Source: Acanthaster planci (taxonomy: Eukaryota; Echinodermata; Asteroidea; Valvatida; Acanthasteridae). Taken from it: a stretch of 64,000 nucleotides of DNA. Under the pieces are notes generated by a model. That model did no database searches and was not told the origin of the DNA. It saw only the letters and a program-made list of their open reading frames with translations. Of this stretch, positions 1 to 12,880 are shown one piece after another. The DNA lies in the NCBI RefSeq assembly GCF_001949145.1, contig NW_019091445.1:124001-188000 (forward strand), read 5' to 3'. Both the position numbers and the translations under genes were made by a program. How positions within the stretch are numbered: the stretch's first letter is position 1; every line of letters begins with the position of its first letter.

Positions 1-1890
1 AGGAGGCAGCATCGTCATCTGTTGAAGCTAATCGGAAACCTGTTTTATTTCATAGAGTTGGACTGTACATATTCCAAAGCTTGGGTAAGTCTTTTAACCT
101 TTCAATCTGGAACTTCCCAAGTCCCTTTTTAAATCAAATATCATCGGGTTTATTTGGCACCCTCTCCAATGGTAATTCGTGAAGGCATTTTACCTCTAAG
201 AGTCAGAGCTTATTACAGAAATGGTTTAAAAATCAACACTGTTTAGCAAAGCTGCCTGAAAAAAATATCGCCAAAAAGCAGACAAGAATTTTGAAAACTG
301 CATAATTTCAACCAATTTTGAAAGATCCCACAGTTCAGGAAAACTGGACCTTGTCTGAACGCCCTTCATGCAAATGGATTGCTTTAAGGAGCGGTGTAAA
401 CAGAAACATTAAACACGAATCTTATTTTCGCGTCTATCAGTCGGTCACTTTGTAGGTTTGTCAGTCGGTCTTTCTTTTTGTCGACTGGTTAGTTTGTTTC
501 GTTTTGTTTTACCATAACAACTCCGACCGTTGATGCGAGGGAAATTTGTTTCATTTTATTTTATAAGGTCTGGAGCTACAACTCGAATGTTAGTTTCCAT
601 GCATCTATTGGTAGATACATTTATCTTGATTACTAGAAACTTAACTCTACGCATGAGTTCGTTGCTTCAAATACTCAGTTAACGCCAGTTAATCTGCCAT
701 AACATAACTACCTCCATGGTTTTTGCCTCGAGCACGCATTACATCTTTTATCATAATGCAGTGCATTCATTCCAGTACATTTCAAATAATGAAGTGTGCA
801 CCCAAGTTGCCTCAGTCTGACTTTATTTCAGTGAGAGCTCTAATCAGGCTAAAATGTTTATCATATACACTCATATATTCCGGAATAAATGCCCACCTAG
901 AAGAGCCTTGCAATACCACTTACGGTGATTGTGTCTAAGACAGCAGAAAAAAAGATGTCTGCCCGGAGGATCTCGGGCGGAATATCGCGTGAAGCGGAGC
1001 ACGTATTATTTTCTCGACCTTCGGACTTAATGGAATTTGGCAGCGTACAGTTGGCTGGAAGCTGGCAGTGCGCATTCTGCAGCACAAGTTCAGTTGTTGT
1101 TCTTTGCTATGACTTGTAAAAGGGTGGAGGCTTTTTAGTAGTTTAAAAAAATATTAATGGCGGGTCAGTACAGTGAGAGAGTAAACCACTGTTCAGTCCG
1201 TGCGGCATCGTACCTAGCCCCTTGCTGCGTTCTCATCCTAACTATTTATTACGGACCACAATTAGACTCGGTTCGGTGTAGAAATCAACGAAAAGCCATG
1301 AGCTGCCTGCACAGTCTTGTTTGGTGAAGTCTGCTCTCTGGTGATAACCACAGAGATGTGACCTACTGCAGCAACGCAGTGGTATATGGAACACTGGTGC
1401 AGACCTCATAACAAGGGGAAATAGAAAAATGATAATGCAAGATCAATAAAGCAAGTAAGAAAAGTAAGTTAAAAAGCCACAGTAATGGAAGTGATTTCAC
1501 CAGGCTCTCGGTATTATATCTCAACAATCACATTTTTGAGGGTTGTATAAAAGGGCATGTGGCATTAATGTTCAGTAGGCTCTGAGACCCGCACAACTAT
1601 CTACACACAAGAAGGAAGTACTCCTTTAAACACAATCCATTTCGTGGGGAAAACGAACCGACCTACCATCCCGCTTGACAGACCACTTCGATCATGTGTC
1701 CCTAACGGCTTTCATTGTCTTGGATATTAAAAGCCATTTACTGATGCGACTGATCTGGCGCTCGATACAAAGTGACAATGTATGTGGCATTGCTGAAGCC
1801 GACACTTGTATCTCTTGACAGTTTTAGCGCATTTTGGCGTGCACGTTTCTTTTTCTGCCTCTCTCTTTAATTATCTAATTTGACATTTAT
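1..1890. other. Gene-free stretch
   Basis: No coding region, RNA gene or clear repeat is supported. ORFs are under 75 codons, overlap on both strands and resemble nothing I know. Only a short direct repeat (TCAGTCGGTC, twice near 438-470) stands out. The stretch reads as ordinary AT-rich intergenic or intronic DNA. Confidence 0.6.
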
Positions 1891-1942
1891 AAAACAAAAC
1901 AAAACAAAACAAAACAAAACAAAACAAAACAAAACAAAAAAG
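1891..1942. repeat. (AAAAC)n microsatellite
   Basis: About ten uninterrupted AAAAC pentamers, ending in an A run. Arrays of this kind often arise from the A-rich tail of a retroposed element. A tRNA-like segment follows immediately at 1961-2010, but on the plus strand the array lies 5' of it, so it is not that segment's own 3' tail. Confidence 0.95.
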
Positions 1943-1954
1943 TGAGAAAAAGCG

Positions 1955-2015
1955 ATGAGATGAGCAGTTAGAGCGCATACCAAGAGGAGAGTCTCGAGAC
2001 GTACGATCTCAGTCG
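1955..2015 (+). mobile_element. Possible degenerate tRNA-derived SINE head
   Basis: TGAGCAGTTAGAGC at 1961-1974 resembles a pol III A box. GTACGATCTC at 2001-2010 resembles a B box (consensus GGTTCGANTCC), at tRNA-like spacing. No cloverleaf with a proper acceptor stem is evident, so this is not a functional tRNA. The assignment rests on two short motifs and is tentative. Confidence 0.3.
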
Positions 2016-5000
2016 GTGGAAAAGCAATCACGTCTCGCCTGACGTCCTGCGATCACCTCGGTAAACACACCAACGGCCCGTGAAGAGGATTTCATCCGCG
2101 ACACGAAAATGATTGTTTTGCCAGGATGCGGAAAGCATCGCGAGTGAGGAGATTTGGGATAGAAATAGAAATTCAAGGTGGTTATGTGAAATATATTTCA
2201 AGGTGGTTAATAGATATTCAAAGTGGAGGGGAGATGGAAAGAGGATCTGACTGCATGATGACTATCTTGAAATTACATCTCCTGCATGTAAATAAGCTTG
2301 GGTCGCTTATGTATTCGCGCAGAATTTAACATATTTTTGTGCTGATACTATCCTATTCGAGCGTGAAGTTTTTTCTCTCATCTTTTGAACAAAAGATACA
2401 CTGCTTGGTTGGAGGCTACCTGCTTTTATATCTGCCGTCATGATTATTGTGAAATTTACCGCGAAATTGGCAGTTAACAAAAATGAGGAACGGAACGGTG
2501 GGAAATAATGTAAAAACAACAATTGCGGTGGTAGTGTTTTATTGTACACTATAGCACATCTTGCAGGAGCATGCATACATCCGTATTCAGTTAGTCATTT
2601 GTCTAAATAATAATGGAACTTGTCATTTTCCGTGTGCTCTCCGTCATACGGCGACAAACTCGTGGACAATCCATCGTAACTTGTTTCATCCCAAGTGCTC
2701 ATCAAAATACCGCATACAGTAATTATAAGTAAAGAAGCCTTTTCAAAGAAAATAAAAGACCAGAAAAGCCATCCTCCGTCCGAAGGACACGCTTCGCTTA
2801 AAAAGAGCAAAACTGTCCAGACCGAAAAACGATGAAGTTGAACCCAAGCGACAGCTGTTTTCCTCGGAAGCGAGAAGGGTTGGATTTGATTAAAAAAACA
2901 AACAAAAGTATTAAAGTAAAAAAAAGGGGGGGGGAAGCAATTTCTTTGACACAGGGTGTAGGGATGAATTCAGCATGTCGGTTACGAGTCATTAACTGTA
3001 ATATTACGATCCACACGAAATCTGTGGCAAGGTCACGCGAGCTCTTTGTGCTTGTTGAAGCTCGAATCCTTGTGGACCTGAATGCCATAACAGTGGATGG
3101 CGCTGTGCGTTTAGACTCGTGGAGGGCGACGAACAACGAGCGACGGTCGATGAAAGCAGTCTTGTGCTGACTTTTAACAGACTGGCATATTCAATTGCGA
3201 ATCCAGAATTGGGGGGGGGTGTCTCGGACCAGAATCTATCCCCAAAACTAGCCCATGATGTTCACCCCCTCCCCCCGCACGGCAGGAGACTTGGATGTAG
3301 ATATCAGGGGAAATAGTTTGGTATGAGGTTTATAAAGAGAAATAGAGAATCTTTGCGGGCTCAAGCACCCCCCCTCCCCAGGGTACGCCATTTAGCTTTC
3401 TGTAGCCAAGATTTCAAGACAGAAATCACCCACGATTCAAAACTGACATATTACACATAAAGTGAAGGGTCTTATTCCGGCAAACGCACAGCCGGGGATC
3501 GTCCTCCTAGGAATTTGGCTAAAACCATCAGAAGCTTACTGTGACATGCATTGGTAAACTCACATTCAGTAGATAACTTTCAAAACAATCCAACATTGCG
3601 GCATTGCTGATTGGGTGTGTCAGTGTAGATTTCTGACTGACAGAAACAAAACGCCCATTGAGAGAACGGAGCGAACTAAAATGAAATACATTACTAGAAA
3701 AAGACTTGGCACAGAAAGCAAACGCACTGCGACGACGCGGGCTGGAGGCAGATTCCGCCCAATCTCCTTAAGGGGGGGGGTTATCACAGACAGGGTTTAC
3801 ATGAATAAATCACGACAACCTTAATAATAGTTGGATAGTTTAGTAAGGATATCTGCACACTAACTGAACAGTCACTACTGTCATTCCCGGCAAAACCGCG
3901 TCCCAAATCCTTGGCTGAGGCTGCAGCACGCACGGTCAAGGGAAACAGCTGCAGCCGCAAGAGATAGGATAGACACACTTGGTTTTGCTGGTCAAACGAA
4001 TGCTCATGTAGTGCTTACTATATTCTTGTGGGCGGCTAATGTTTGTAAAGATCTTATCTTTGGTTGGTGTCAAATTTTTCTTCTTATGATGTACAGTTGC
4101 CAAATCATTTTATAGATGGTGTCACATTCCCTTGTTTTCCCTCCCAAGAAATATGACCCTGGGTAGTCTGGTATACGGTACAACAAAATGGATTGGATTC
4201 TGATTTAACATTTACAAGCTATGTACATTTATGTACATTTTCAGTGAACCTTCTTTAGACCAAAATATACATGTACACTGTTTTAAAACTAAAAACTAGT
4301 CACAATGATTTGACGAAACAGTCGGTTTGACGCTCATTCAGTGGTAACTTGGGATACTGCGGGCGTTCGGGTCCACCGGACAGCTTGCCTTCTTCGATAG
4401 AGACGACGCCTCCCGGCCAACGGCGTTCGCACAAGGGGTGGCCACCACACTCGTACTAACATGAGTCTTAATTATCAAATAATTCCTTTCTTCACTAAAT
4501 TCTAATTATTATCTCGTTTGTTTAATCCACCTCATAAATGATACATCGTATACGACCAAACTATACATTCATAACACTTACAGGTCTCTGACTATCCTGA
4601 TTCCAGGGTCAGTCTCTCAAGATTGACAACATCAATCAAGCTGTCAGTAGCTTAGCCTTGATTTGGTGCTCATTTGCTCAACATCACAACATCCATGAAA
4701 CTAGTGCCTGTCCCTTTCAACAGCCAGCAAATTTTTAACTTGAGGCCGGCAAGAATCGCCTTCTTCTCATACCTTTCTGCTTGCGAGAGACCTAAGTGAT
4801 TCAATTTTCCGACCAGGAACACGACAAAAAATTCCGCGAAGAGGTTCCCGTGACCGATGGATCCATTGTTTTCCACACCAAAGTAACTTTGAAGGAAAGA
4901 TATTCATTACCCTCAAATGGATTAGCCAATCAGATCCATCCTTTCTGCCTGTTAATTAATGATAACTTACATAACAAAAGCAGGAGGGAATCGCCACGCT

Positions 5001-5784
5001 CCTGGGCGTACACAAACCCAGACTCGTTACTCTGTGATTGGCCAAGGAGTAGTATAATTCAAAATACAGACGTCTAGCAAATATGAACAACATAAAAAGA
5101 GTATTCTCCAAACTTTAATTTGTGACAGAGGGTCGTAATTTCATTTAGCACTATTTTTATAATAGTGCTATAAATGTTTTGATAGCTTAGTGTTGGTGTT
5201 TTTCACTCAGTGAATTATCTTTTTGCCTTTTGTACGGACGGCCTGCCAGAGATTTACCAGTTGCCTAGTTGTATTGGGAAAAATACGACTGTCACGTAGG
5301 ATGAGCAGCATTATATATGACCATGTAATTCAGGTAGGCGCGTGACTACCTTGGGACAATTTTCTTCACAGCGATTCCGCCAAGCGAACCCCGAAGAATA
5401 TCGTACATTCACTGGTCTCCTGCTACGCAGAAATGGCTACCAGCATTGCACAGCGCCGGGAGTCTCGCTGCTAAGTTGCATTAATGGTCAGACAGAAACG
5501 TTTTTACAATCAGGGAGAATTATATTGTTTTGGTTCTCATTTTGTGCACTTCGTCGCCAAGCTATGTCATCGGCATTAAGTATGCTTGAAGGTATACGGT
5601 ATTGTAGCATTGTTTTTTTACTGAGACAAACGCTGTCTCAGAATTTTATTAACTTGCACTTGCTGCACAGCTCAGTGCAAATCGCTGTTATTCTGCACAA
5701 GTTTTGGCGAGATGCTCTGGATGCATTTGAATTTGAGACATTGAAGAAACGACCTTCGACACTCCAGCTCCGAAGTGGCTCTGC
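2016..5784. other. Gene-free stretch
   Basis: No gene is supported. The stretch contains several G or C homopolymer runs (near 2926, 3212, 3365 and 3772). It also has a loose repeat around TTCAAGGTGGTTA at 2171-2225 and a 10-bp perfect hairpin at 5146-5170. The ORF at 5342-5836 runs into the following G/T array and has no recognisable domain. Confidence 0.5.
5146..5170. repeat. Short perfect inverted repeat
   Basis: TAGCACTATT at 5146-5155 is mirrored exactly by AATAGTGCTA at 5161-5170 around a 5-nt loop. No gene is adjacent. It could be the core of a small palindromic element or chance in AT-rich DNA. Confidence 0.6.
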
Positions 5785-5923
5785 GTTTTTGTTTGTTTGG
5801 TTGTTTGTTGGGTTGGTTGGGTTGTTTGTTTGTTAGGTGGGGTGTTTGGGTTGTTTGTTTGTTGGGGTGTTTGTTGGGGTGTTTGTTTGTTTGTTTGTTT
5901 TGGGGTTGTTTGTTTGTTTGTTG
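5785..5923. repeat. G/T-rich (GTTT)n/(TTGGGG) array
   Basis: About 140 bp composed almost only of T and G: GTTT units interspersed with GGG and GGGG runs, including several TTGGGG-like words. The plus strand therefore has many G-tracts with short T-rich spacers, which is compatible with G-quadruplex formation. The protein read from either strand (Lys/Thr/Asn/Gln/Pro on minus, Val/Gly/Leu on plus) is an artefact of the array. Confidence 0.9.
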
Positions 5924-8900
5924 TAATCTGTGAGAGAGTTGGCATTCCCATTCCAAAATATTTTGGGTAAAAACACTGATTTTGAAAAAAAAACAACATG
6001 TTTGGAATCATTTCTATTCGCGCGCGTGTACGCTTTGGGATTGGCTATGATTACATTTCCATGTTTTGCACAGGAAGAAAATTAAACAAGACTAAAGAGG
6101 GCCCAGCTAGGCCTCTGAAGGCCAAAATAATGTCTATATTGGGCACCTTATCCTCCATAATTACGAGATTGACGTTCGTAATGGAATCCCACGCGCTTCC
6201 ACGTCAGCTGAGAAGAAGCTTCCGCACCGGGCCGGAGGTTCTTCTAGGCAGCAAATCTGATTTATTCTCCCTGGGTTATTCTGCTGGCACAGTGGCATTT
6301 TTACTCAGTGCTTTTGGAACATTTCGCCACTTACCATATACGCTTTCCACATAAAATATGTCAGCAGCGGCGTGGCTAAGGGGCGTAAATTATTTATATG
6401 ACACTTCATCATTGTTGCATTTCGTTTGTGTCAGCCCTAATGTCGAATGGTTTTGTTGAGATTTTTGTACTGTCCAGTTCCTTTAACCGATACGTTTACA
6501 TTTAGTGCTTCACGAAAACTAATTTTCTGTGTCATTTGTGTGTCTGGAATTTCACATCACGCAACACATTTTTTACCAATAATGCATGACTGATTTTTAC
6601 ACATTTTAGACGGGCCCCTTTCTCTGGCCAGTCCAAAACAAGACAAATCAAGTAGGAACTCTTTTGCAAATAGGTGAGCTGCTCTATTTTTACCCTTCCT
6701 CTCTTGAAGTAATGTTCTGGCTTTAGAGAAAATACAGAACACGAAAGGTGAGTGCACAGCAGCCTACAGTGATGAATCATTGCATGTTGATTTGGCTTAC
6801 GGGCCATTGAGACCATTTTTGTATTTAAACATAAATAGCAAGGAGCATGTTCATTATTTTCATCCAAACTCAAACGGCCCAGTCTACGTTTGCTGTTAGT
6901 AAACCAGGTATTACGGAAAAGCACTTAGCCACCAACCAGTAATTCTGTACTAGTTTACTTTCCTCAGGAACGAGGTATTAGTAGTGCAATGATAACTGGA
7001 GCCGAAACCACGTGTGCCACATTATTATTGTCCTTGGTAGAATCCATTAAGTAGAGGAGAGGCCGCTATACATCTTGCATACACACGTGTAAGAGATTAT
7101 GTAATATTACCACACACGACTCCGTGTGTGATCCGCTGTGTGTGATTCGCGTTTGACCCCAGGCGCGGTTAATGACTTCAGTGTACTGCAGAGTTGTCTT
7201 ATGTTTTCTAGTGCACGTTAAGGAAGTCTGTTGTCAGCATACGTCCTGCTATTTTTGTTACGTATTCTAATAAGAAGTTTGTACAAACTAAGAAATTTCT
7301 AGAAGAGTTGGAGACTATAAAATTCGGGTTGTTGCAGGCAAAGCGGGAGAGAAACACGCACACCTAGAAAGGCAATAGAGACGCAATTGTACGGTACGTG
7401 GGCTGTGAGAAGTCGTCGACTCGTTTATGTTATGCGCGTGTACGAGATCTGGTTAGACTGTCCCCGGTCCCTTGACTGTCCTTATGAAACCAAAAAGATA
7501 TGGAGGCGGGATGGAACTTTCTTTCAGGACAAATCTATCGTTCATTTGCTAGAGTCGTGCTTGTAGCCCCAGATCAGTGGTCCCTGGTTGACCTCACGCA
7601 GCCGAATGCAGTATGGGTTTGTGCATAAAAACCGCGGAACATCTCAGTTAGGATTCTGTTTGCGAGTGCGGTCTATGACTTCTGGTATCTCATTACGGGA
7701 GATAATAACAATGGAAGAGCCGGTCACTCACATCAGTGCCCGGGAGATCGGAAAGTGTAATGTTAAACTATACCTGTTTCAATTTGTAACGGCCAAACTA
7801 TCAATTTCTTCTCTTTAGTTTCATTTGCAGTTTGGAGGTTTTAGCTGCATGGCCCAGAGTGTTTTACCATCATGTCCTGCCTGGGTTTCAATTAAGAGAA
7901 ACATTGGCAATTTGAAACCGAGACCCCACAAAGAGAGTAAAATACACAAACAGGTTGTAAGTGAAGATTAATCGTCAGGGCAGCAGCGGTTTCAGATCTA
8001 CCCGTGTCGAGTTTCCCCGATCCTTTCCGCCCCATGTCTCGTTCTCGTCCGCTGTTTCTCAAGTAAGCACATTGTCCATGATCAGGTCCCATCCAACTAT
8101 CTGACAGCTCAGAAAGTTTCAGCCGCGTCGGCGCGCTCGGCCCCGGTTTACCGATACGTGCCTGAGGATGCATATTCATTACCAGGTATAGATGTTGCGA
8201 GCGTGTATACGCCATAGAGCCCGAGGGTCGTCTCTGTTTAATCTAGCCGAAGCTGACGAAGAATTTCCCCCGTCCACGCCCCCACTTTGCCGCTGTTTGT
8301 CTCCACGAATACCGCCCGCGCCAAGCTGACTGCAAGATTAGGCGGCTGATGATCCGAGCTGGAAGTTAAACTGTTGCTGCAAGGTGCTTCCTCACAAGAG
8401 AATAATAAATCCGAGCAATATATCGGCCTGTTTTTACAGGAACACGAGGAAGGTTTGTGTAAGCAGGCTGGACTCACCTGGCGCCTCACTAATAGGAGTT
8501 TGGAAGGAGGGAATACTTTCAATATACCGTAGTCCAGACGTCCTGGACCATAGGATGACACTGCACGGCTTTGTTGCCTACATGTATATACTTCTTTTTG
8601 TAGCAATTGATCATCACCAAGTTCTGCGGTAGGTAGCCAAAGACAGAAAATGAATAGATGTGTCCACGAAGTGACACGCGGCTTTTTCGAAATTTGAAAG
8701 GTTTTTTTATCACAAAGGCACGAGGGAAAGGCCAACATAAGCATAAGCTGTGTCCCCAAAGCGGAAAGATATCTCGGGGCTATTTTGTACACGTGCGTGC
8801 AATCACCGATTTGGGTGCCAATAGCGTCTTACAACTTTCTCTATTGGTGTAAACACCCCTGCCAGTAAAGTACCTATAAAGGAATTGGAGTCGGTGTCGG

Positions 8901-8999
8901 CCCATCACCAGGCGTCTTTACGTTAGCTTTTGCGCAGCCGCGGTTGATATACTGCGAACCTTAAGAGAGACTTAAATTATGAAAATTGCCAAACGCTTT
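5924..8999. other. Gene-free stretch
   Basis: No gene is supported. A hAT-like terminus word lies at 6365-6383. A GTGTGTGATCCG/GTGTGTGATTCG doublet lies near 7120-7150. The 184-codon open frame on the minus strand at 8238-8792 is the longest unexplained ORF in the window, but it has no recognisable motif. Confidence 0.5.
6365..6383 (+). mobile_element. Possible transposon terminus (CAGYGGCGT type)
   Basis: CAGCGGCGTGGCTAAGGGG matches the pattern CAGNGGCGTANCTAGGGG seen at ends of hAT-like elements in many animal genomes. A related word occurs at 20201-20219. I see no partner terminus nearby, so at best this is a fragment. Confidence 0.3.
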
Positions 9000-9260
9000 C
9001 GCCAATTTCAACCCAACTTCCAATTGGCCGCACCAACAACTGATCCAAGCTCGATATGTGGTGCACTCTGACTGAGGTCACAGGCCACTCATGGCCATTT
9101 CACTGAAAATTACAAAATGCGTCTTCATCTGATGTAGACCGAACTTGGTTGCTACCCCGAACTGAGCCTCATATACATCAATTTTGATCAACGCTCGCCA
9201 AGGAACGGACGCTAGTGGTCATTTCATCAAAATAAATGCGCTTCTTCTGCCGCATTCTTC
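9000..9260. repeat. Degenerate ~124-bp tandem repeat, two units
   Basis: Two diverged copies are visible. The anchor GGCCATTTCACTGAAAAT followed by AAATGCGTCTTC (from 9093) recurs as GGTCATTTCATCAAAAT followed by AAATGCGCTTCTTC (from 9217), a period of about 124 bp. Each is preceded by a segment containing GAACTTGG/CAACTTCC and AACTGA words. The style (ACTTGGTTGC ... GGTCATTTCA ... AAATGC.TCTTC) resembles dispersed tandem-unit repeats common in marine invertebrate genomes, recalled from general knowledge and not checked. Confidence 0.55.
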
Positions 9261-10490
9261 AGTCGATTGTAGTCATATGGTTAACTGCGTCCATATGGAA
9301 GCCTGCATTAGGTTACTGCAAGGTTGGAGCAGGAAGATCCCAAAGACGGGGGCTGAAATGTTAAACAGTTGCCTGGCAGCTGGATTGGAGTCAGTAGATA
9401 CACTCGTCATCACTGTTTTCACCGCATCTAAAGGTCTATCCTTCGGTCAAGTGTCCGAAGTCCTAAGGACAAAATAGAATACGCGCAAATGTTTCATTTT
9501 GGCATATTGTGAATCACAAGGCCTGTGTACTAATCCAAAGGGCTTTCTAGACTTGACTCTACCTTTCTTCTGCCTCCACCTTTCAGAGTTTAAAATTATA
9601 GGGTCTAGGAAAAAGCTCACGTCTGTAACTAACTCCTCACAGGCTGGTTATGAAACTCGCCTTATTTCACCTCAGCTACAGCGTCATGTTTAAACGGAGT
9701 GAGTGAAATGACATTCTGTCAGGTTTCTAATCCATTTCCATTTACCTTCACCTTGTCATCCATTCCCTGCTCAATCATCTCCCAGATAAGCAACGGTGGA
9801 TGGTGCGCATCAAGCCTGGTGAAGATGGACGGGGGTAATAATTGGCCGTGTTTTATGAGTAGTGGCAGCGGGCAATGCGCTGCGCTCACCTGGTAACTTA
9901 GGCCTCTGCGCTTCCAGGGAGAAGTAAATTTGTAAAGGGATCAACTTATGGGCAGAGTAACACAGCGAGACAGCGTCTCCGAGGCGATTAGCTGTCCGCT
10001 ACGTCACCTTCATCTCTTAGTGCCGGACTAAACAGAGTTACCTAAGAGGCCAAATGTCGTTGACTTATTGCACCCGGCGGTGCACATCCCACCTGATGTA
10101 ATTACACTCTGTCGGGTCAAACTGACATGTCTCAGTGCACCAGCCGACTATGGAATACACAAGATTGTTTTCCTGAGCGGATTATTTAGGCGCGCTCGAT
10201 TAGGCTATTCTTTTGGCCCTCCTCTTGTATTGGTGTACCGATATTGGTTTGGTTTATGTAAGTTGCAGGCCAGGGGCTTCAGTTGAACAAGTAGTTTATT
10301 AAAAACAGTTACTTTATAGATTTCTACGCCATGATTGCTGCGTATGGCCTGCCTTGTCCATGGCTGCTGCGCTTTGTAAAAAAAACCTGATCATTCTACA
10401 TTTTGTGAATGAGATACAGTATTCTGAAGCTTTACCAGTAGTTTGTGTTTTTGAGTTTGAGTTTTTAGAAACAATTCAGCACGAAAGCAG
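9261..10490. other. Gene-free stretch
   Basis: Short ORFs only, of at most 97 codons, with no family resemblance and no convincing splice-bounded exon. Nothing else is seen. Confidence 0.5.
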
Positions 10491-10562
10491 AAAACAAACA
10501 AACAACCCAACACCCCCAACAACCCAACAAACAAACAAACAAACAAACAAACAAACAAAACA
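10491..10562. repeat. C/A-rich (AAAC)n array
   Basis: ACAAACAACCCAACACCCCC is followed by repeated AAAC units. It is the reverse-complement type of the 5785-5923 array: the shared CAAACAAACAACCCAAC word appears on the minus strand there and on the plus strand here. Flanking sequence is not shared, so the two could be independent or decayed copies. Confidence 0.9.
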
Positions 10563-12769
10563 ATTCGAGGAATTAGAAAGAAACAATTGGAAAAGTCAGC
10601 ACAAAAAAGCGCACTCAGAAATATCATTTTCCTTTTAATTGCTGATATTGAACTACATGCTACCTTTTATTTGGTTATTGCTCCCAGTGATGTGTTATTC
10701 TTTCAAAGACCTTAAAACGACTTGAGGTTCAGACAGTATTCTGGTGGAGCTGAAAGAAGCAAAGTCTGATTCAAACCGCAAAACACCTGTGCTTGATTAA
10801 CTATAAAATGTCGGTGACAAAATATTAATGTTACAACTTCATATCAGCTGATAAAAGTGCACCATTTACTTAGTAAAGAGTTAAAATCTAACTAGTTTTA
10901 GGCCAAAACATTCAAATAAAGCCGAATATCTCAGAATGTTTGTTGACCCATAGAAAAATAAATGTATAATTCGTTACAACTTTATTGTGACGAAGATTGG
11001 TAATTCCGTTGTACATAACCTATCGATTATGATGGAAAGTGCCAACCTGATTATATCACAACTTCACAAATCCCTCACTACAGATGTTGGGTTTTGTACT
11101 CTAGTGCCGGTTTTCTCTTCTTTAACCGAATAGTGTTTGTAATCAGTAGCCGCTTGTTTTAATAAACAGCTGGGTCTTAAAACTTTGGGAACTTTGGCTT
11201 GGGGGCTGGTGTGATTTTAGTTCTTACTAGGTAGCTGTATATCAACAGTCCCCCAAAGTGCAGACGAGCGTTTTTTACGGTTTAGATTTATCACCCAGAG
11301 TCACCTTCGCAGACCACGCAGACTGAAGCTTATTAATCTTAATCCCAGTAATAAACTTCACGGTTCGTTCCTCTGACAGGTGAGAGCAGCTGCAAATCAT
11401 GTTTTAGCTGATTCCCGAATGTCTTGTTCTTGGTAGAGCTTGAAATTTGTTGAAATATATAGCGTCATGGGAAAATTGTCTGTTGTTGTCCTTACCAGAA
11501 ATGACACAGCTGAGCCCAAACAAACAAGAGTATGAAAAATACAGGGAACTGACTATTTTCTTTAAAAAATTTCACACCATTTTCATTAGGATTTCGTTGT
11601 GTTTTAGTTAGCAAATACGAGGCACCATCGTCAAAAATGCTTGACCCCTACAGGCAGGCTTTCTGTTTGGTCTGGCAATAATTTCATGATAATTAATTAA
11701 GCGGCCTTAAATCATCGATGTGTGCGTTTTGTACCACCGTGATGTTTACCCGTTCTTCGCTGTGTCTGTCGCTGCAGCTGAAGCGCTCGAGTTTGGCACG
11801 GAATGACGTCGGTTTTGCCGGGAAGAGCCCGTTAACGAGTGGCAGAGCAACTTTGGGGTCGGTGAATGGTTTTAATATGTCGGGGCAAAACTGGAGACGT
11901 CAGAACACTCTGTGTTCAGAGCACAGACAGGACATTGCTTATACTTCCATGGGTTAAATTTTCGTAGAAATGCTGAGACAAATCATTGAAATTCTACCTA
12001 GGCTACGATGGACGGACTTAAATCATACCCAAATCCTGCCGCACTCGGTTTATTTGAAGGATATGCTATTTGTCGTTTTTATTTTTTTTTCACCAATCCA
12101 ATCCCGAAAGTAGGATGATTGCGTTTGGCATAGTTATGAAATGTGTCTTCGGTGCCAATGTAAGCCTTCAAGTTTGTCTCATTGATGTTTTATGAGTCAT
12201 TGTTGAAAACTTCATAGAAATTCTCTTCAGAATTTTGTTTCACCAGACGAGGTACGTTATTTCTGGCTGTAGTCCAGCGGAATAAGGGACCAGACTAATT
12301 GGCATCAAAGCAAAAATATAAAATACCTCTACTTTGAGTGTCCGGCGGAAAAATGTGAAGCCAATAATGGAGACAAAAAATAAAAGAAAATAGCACTTGT
12401 GATTTAGGATGGTAAATCATTGACTTCTAATATAGGTTAAAACGTGAATGATTATTGATTGATATCCAGCCCCCTGACTGGCAGTCCTCGTTCTTTGAAA
12501 TAAGGACAATGCTCAGTTCAATAAGGGATTTCCTTACTCCTTTAACGAAACTTTTCCCCATACGATGACGTCAGTCAATCAAGCGGAGTGCCACATTTGG
12601 TCGTCTCCGTTGTCCCTACAAGGCACCGGGAAGGAACATTATTTCAGAGGAAACTTGGTGTCACTATTGTCTAGCACTTGTTGGACATGGTTCAGTAATT
12701 AAATGCTGGTTAGCACTTCGATAGGCACTTGATACGTGCTCCCACAATAAGGCAGCCAGTCAACCAAGT
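10563..12769. other. Gene-free stretch
   Basis: AT-rich sequence with no supported gene. ORFs stay below 80 codons. No repeat structure was recognised beyond homopolymer runs. Confidence 0.5.
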
Positions 12770-12773
12770 ATAC

Positions 12774-12880
12774 ATGGGCGTAAATCCAGGGGGATGGGGG
12801 TTATATATCCTCCCCACCGCTTTTTGAGGTGGGGATGGGGCTATTGAAGATCCCCCACACACATTTTTTGATGGACAAAA
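12774..12880. repeat. G-rich dispersed-repeat fragment
   Basis: TGGGCGTAAATCCAGGGGGA, then alternating GGGG and CCCC blocks with CCCCACCGCTTTTTGAGG and TCCCCCACACACATTTTTTG. This arrangement (GGGCGTAAATCC, then CCCCAC..TTTTTGAGGTGGGG) resembles a GC-block repeat that I associate with marine invertebrate genomes. No terminal repeats or coding capacity are seen. Confidence 0.4.

Noticed and set aside
5342-5836. 164-codon plus-strand ORF
   Set aside because: Its end is the G/T simple repeat, its composition is unstructured, and no family motif is visible. It is most likely a chance ORF.
9250-9290. TAGTCATATGG resembling the 5' region of 18S rRNA
   Set aside because: Only about ten bases match and the surrounding sequence is not rRNA. 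It is coincidence.
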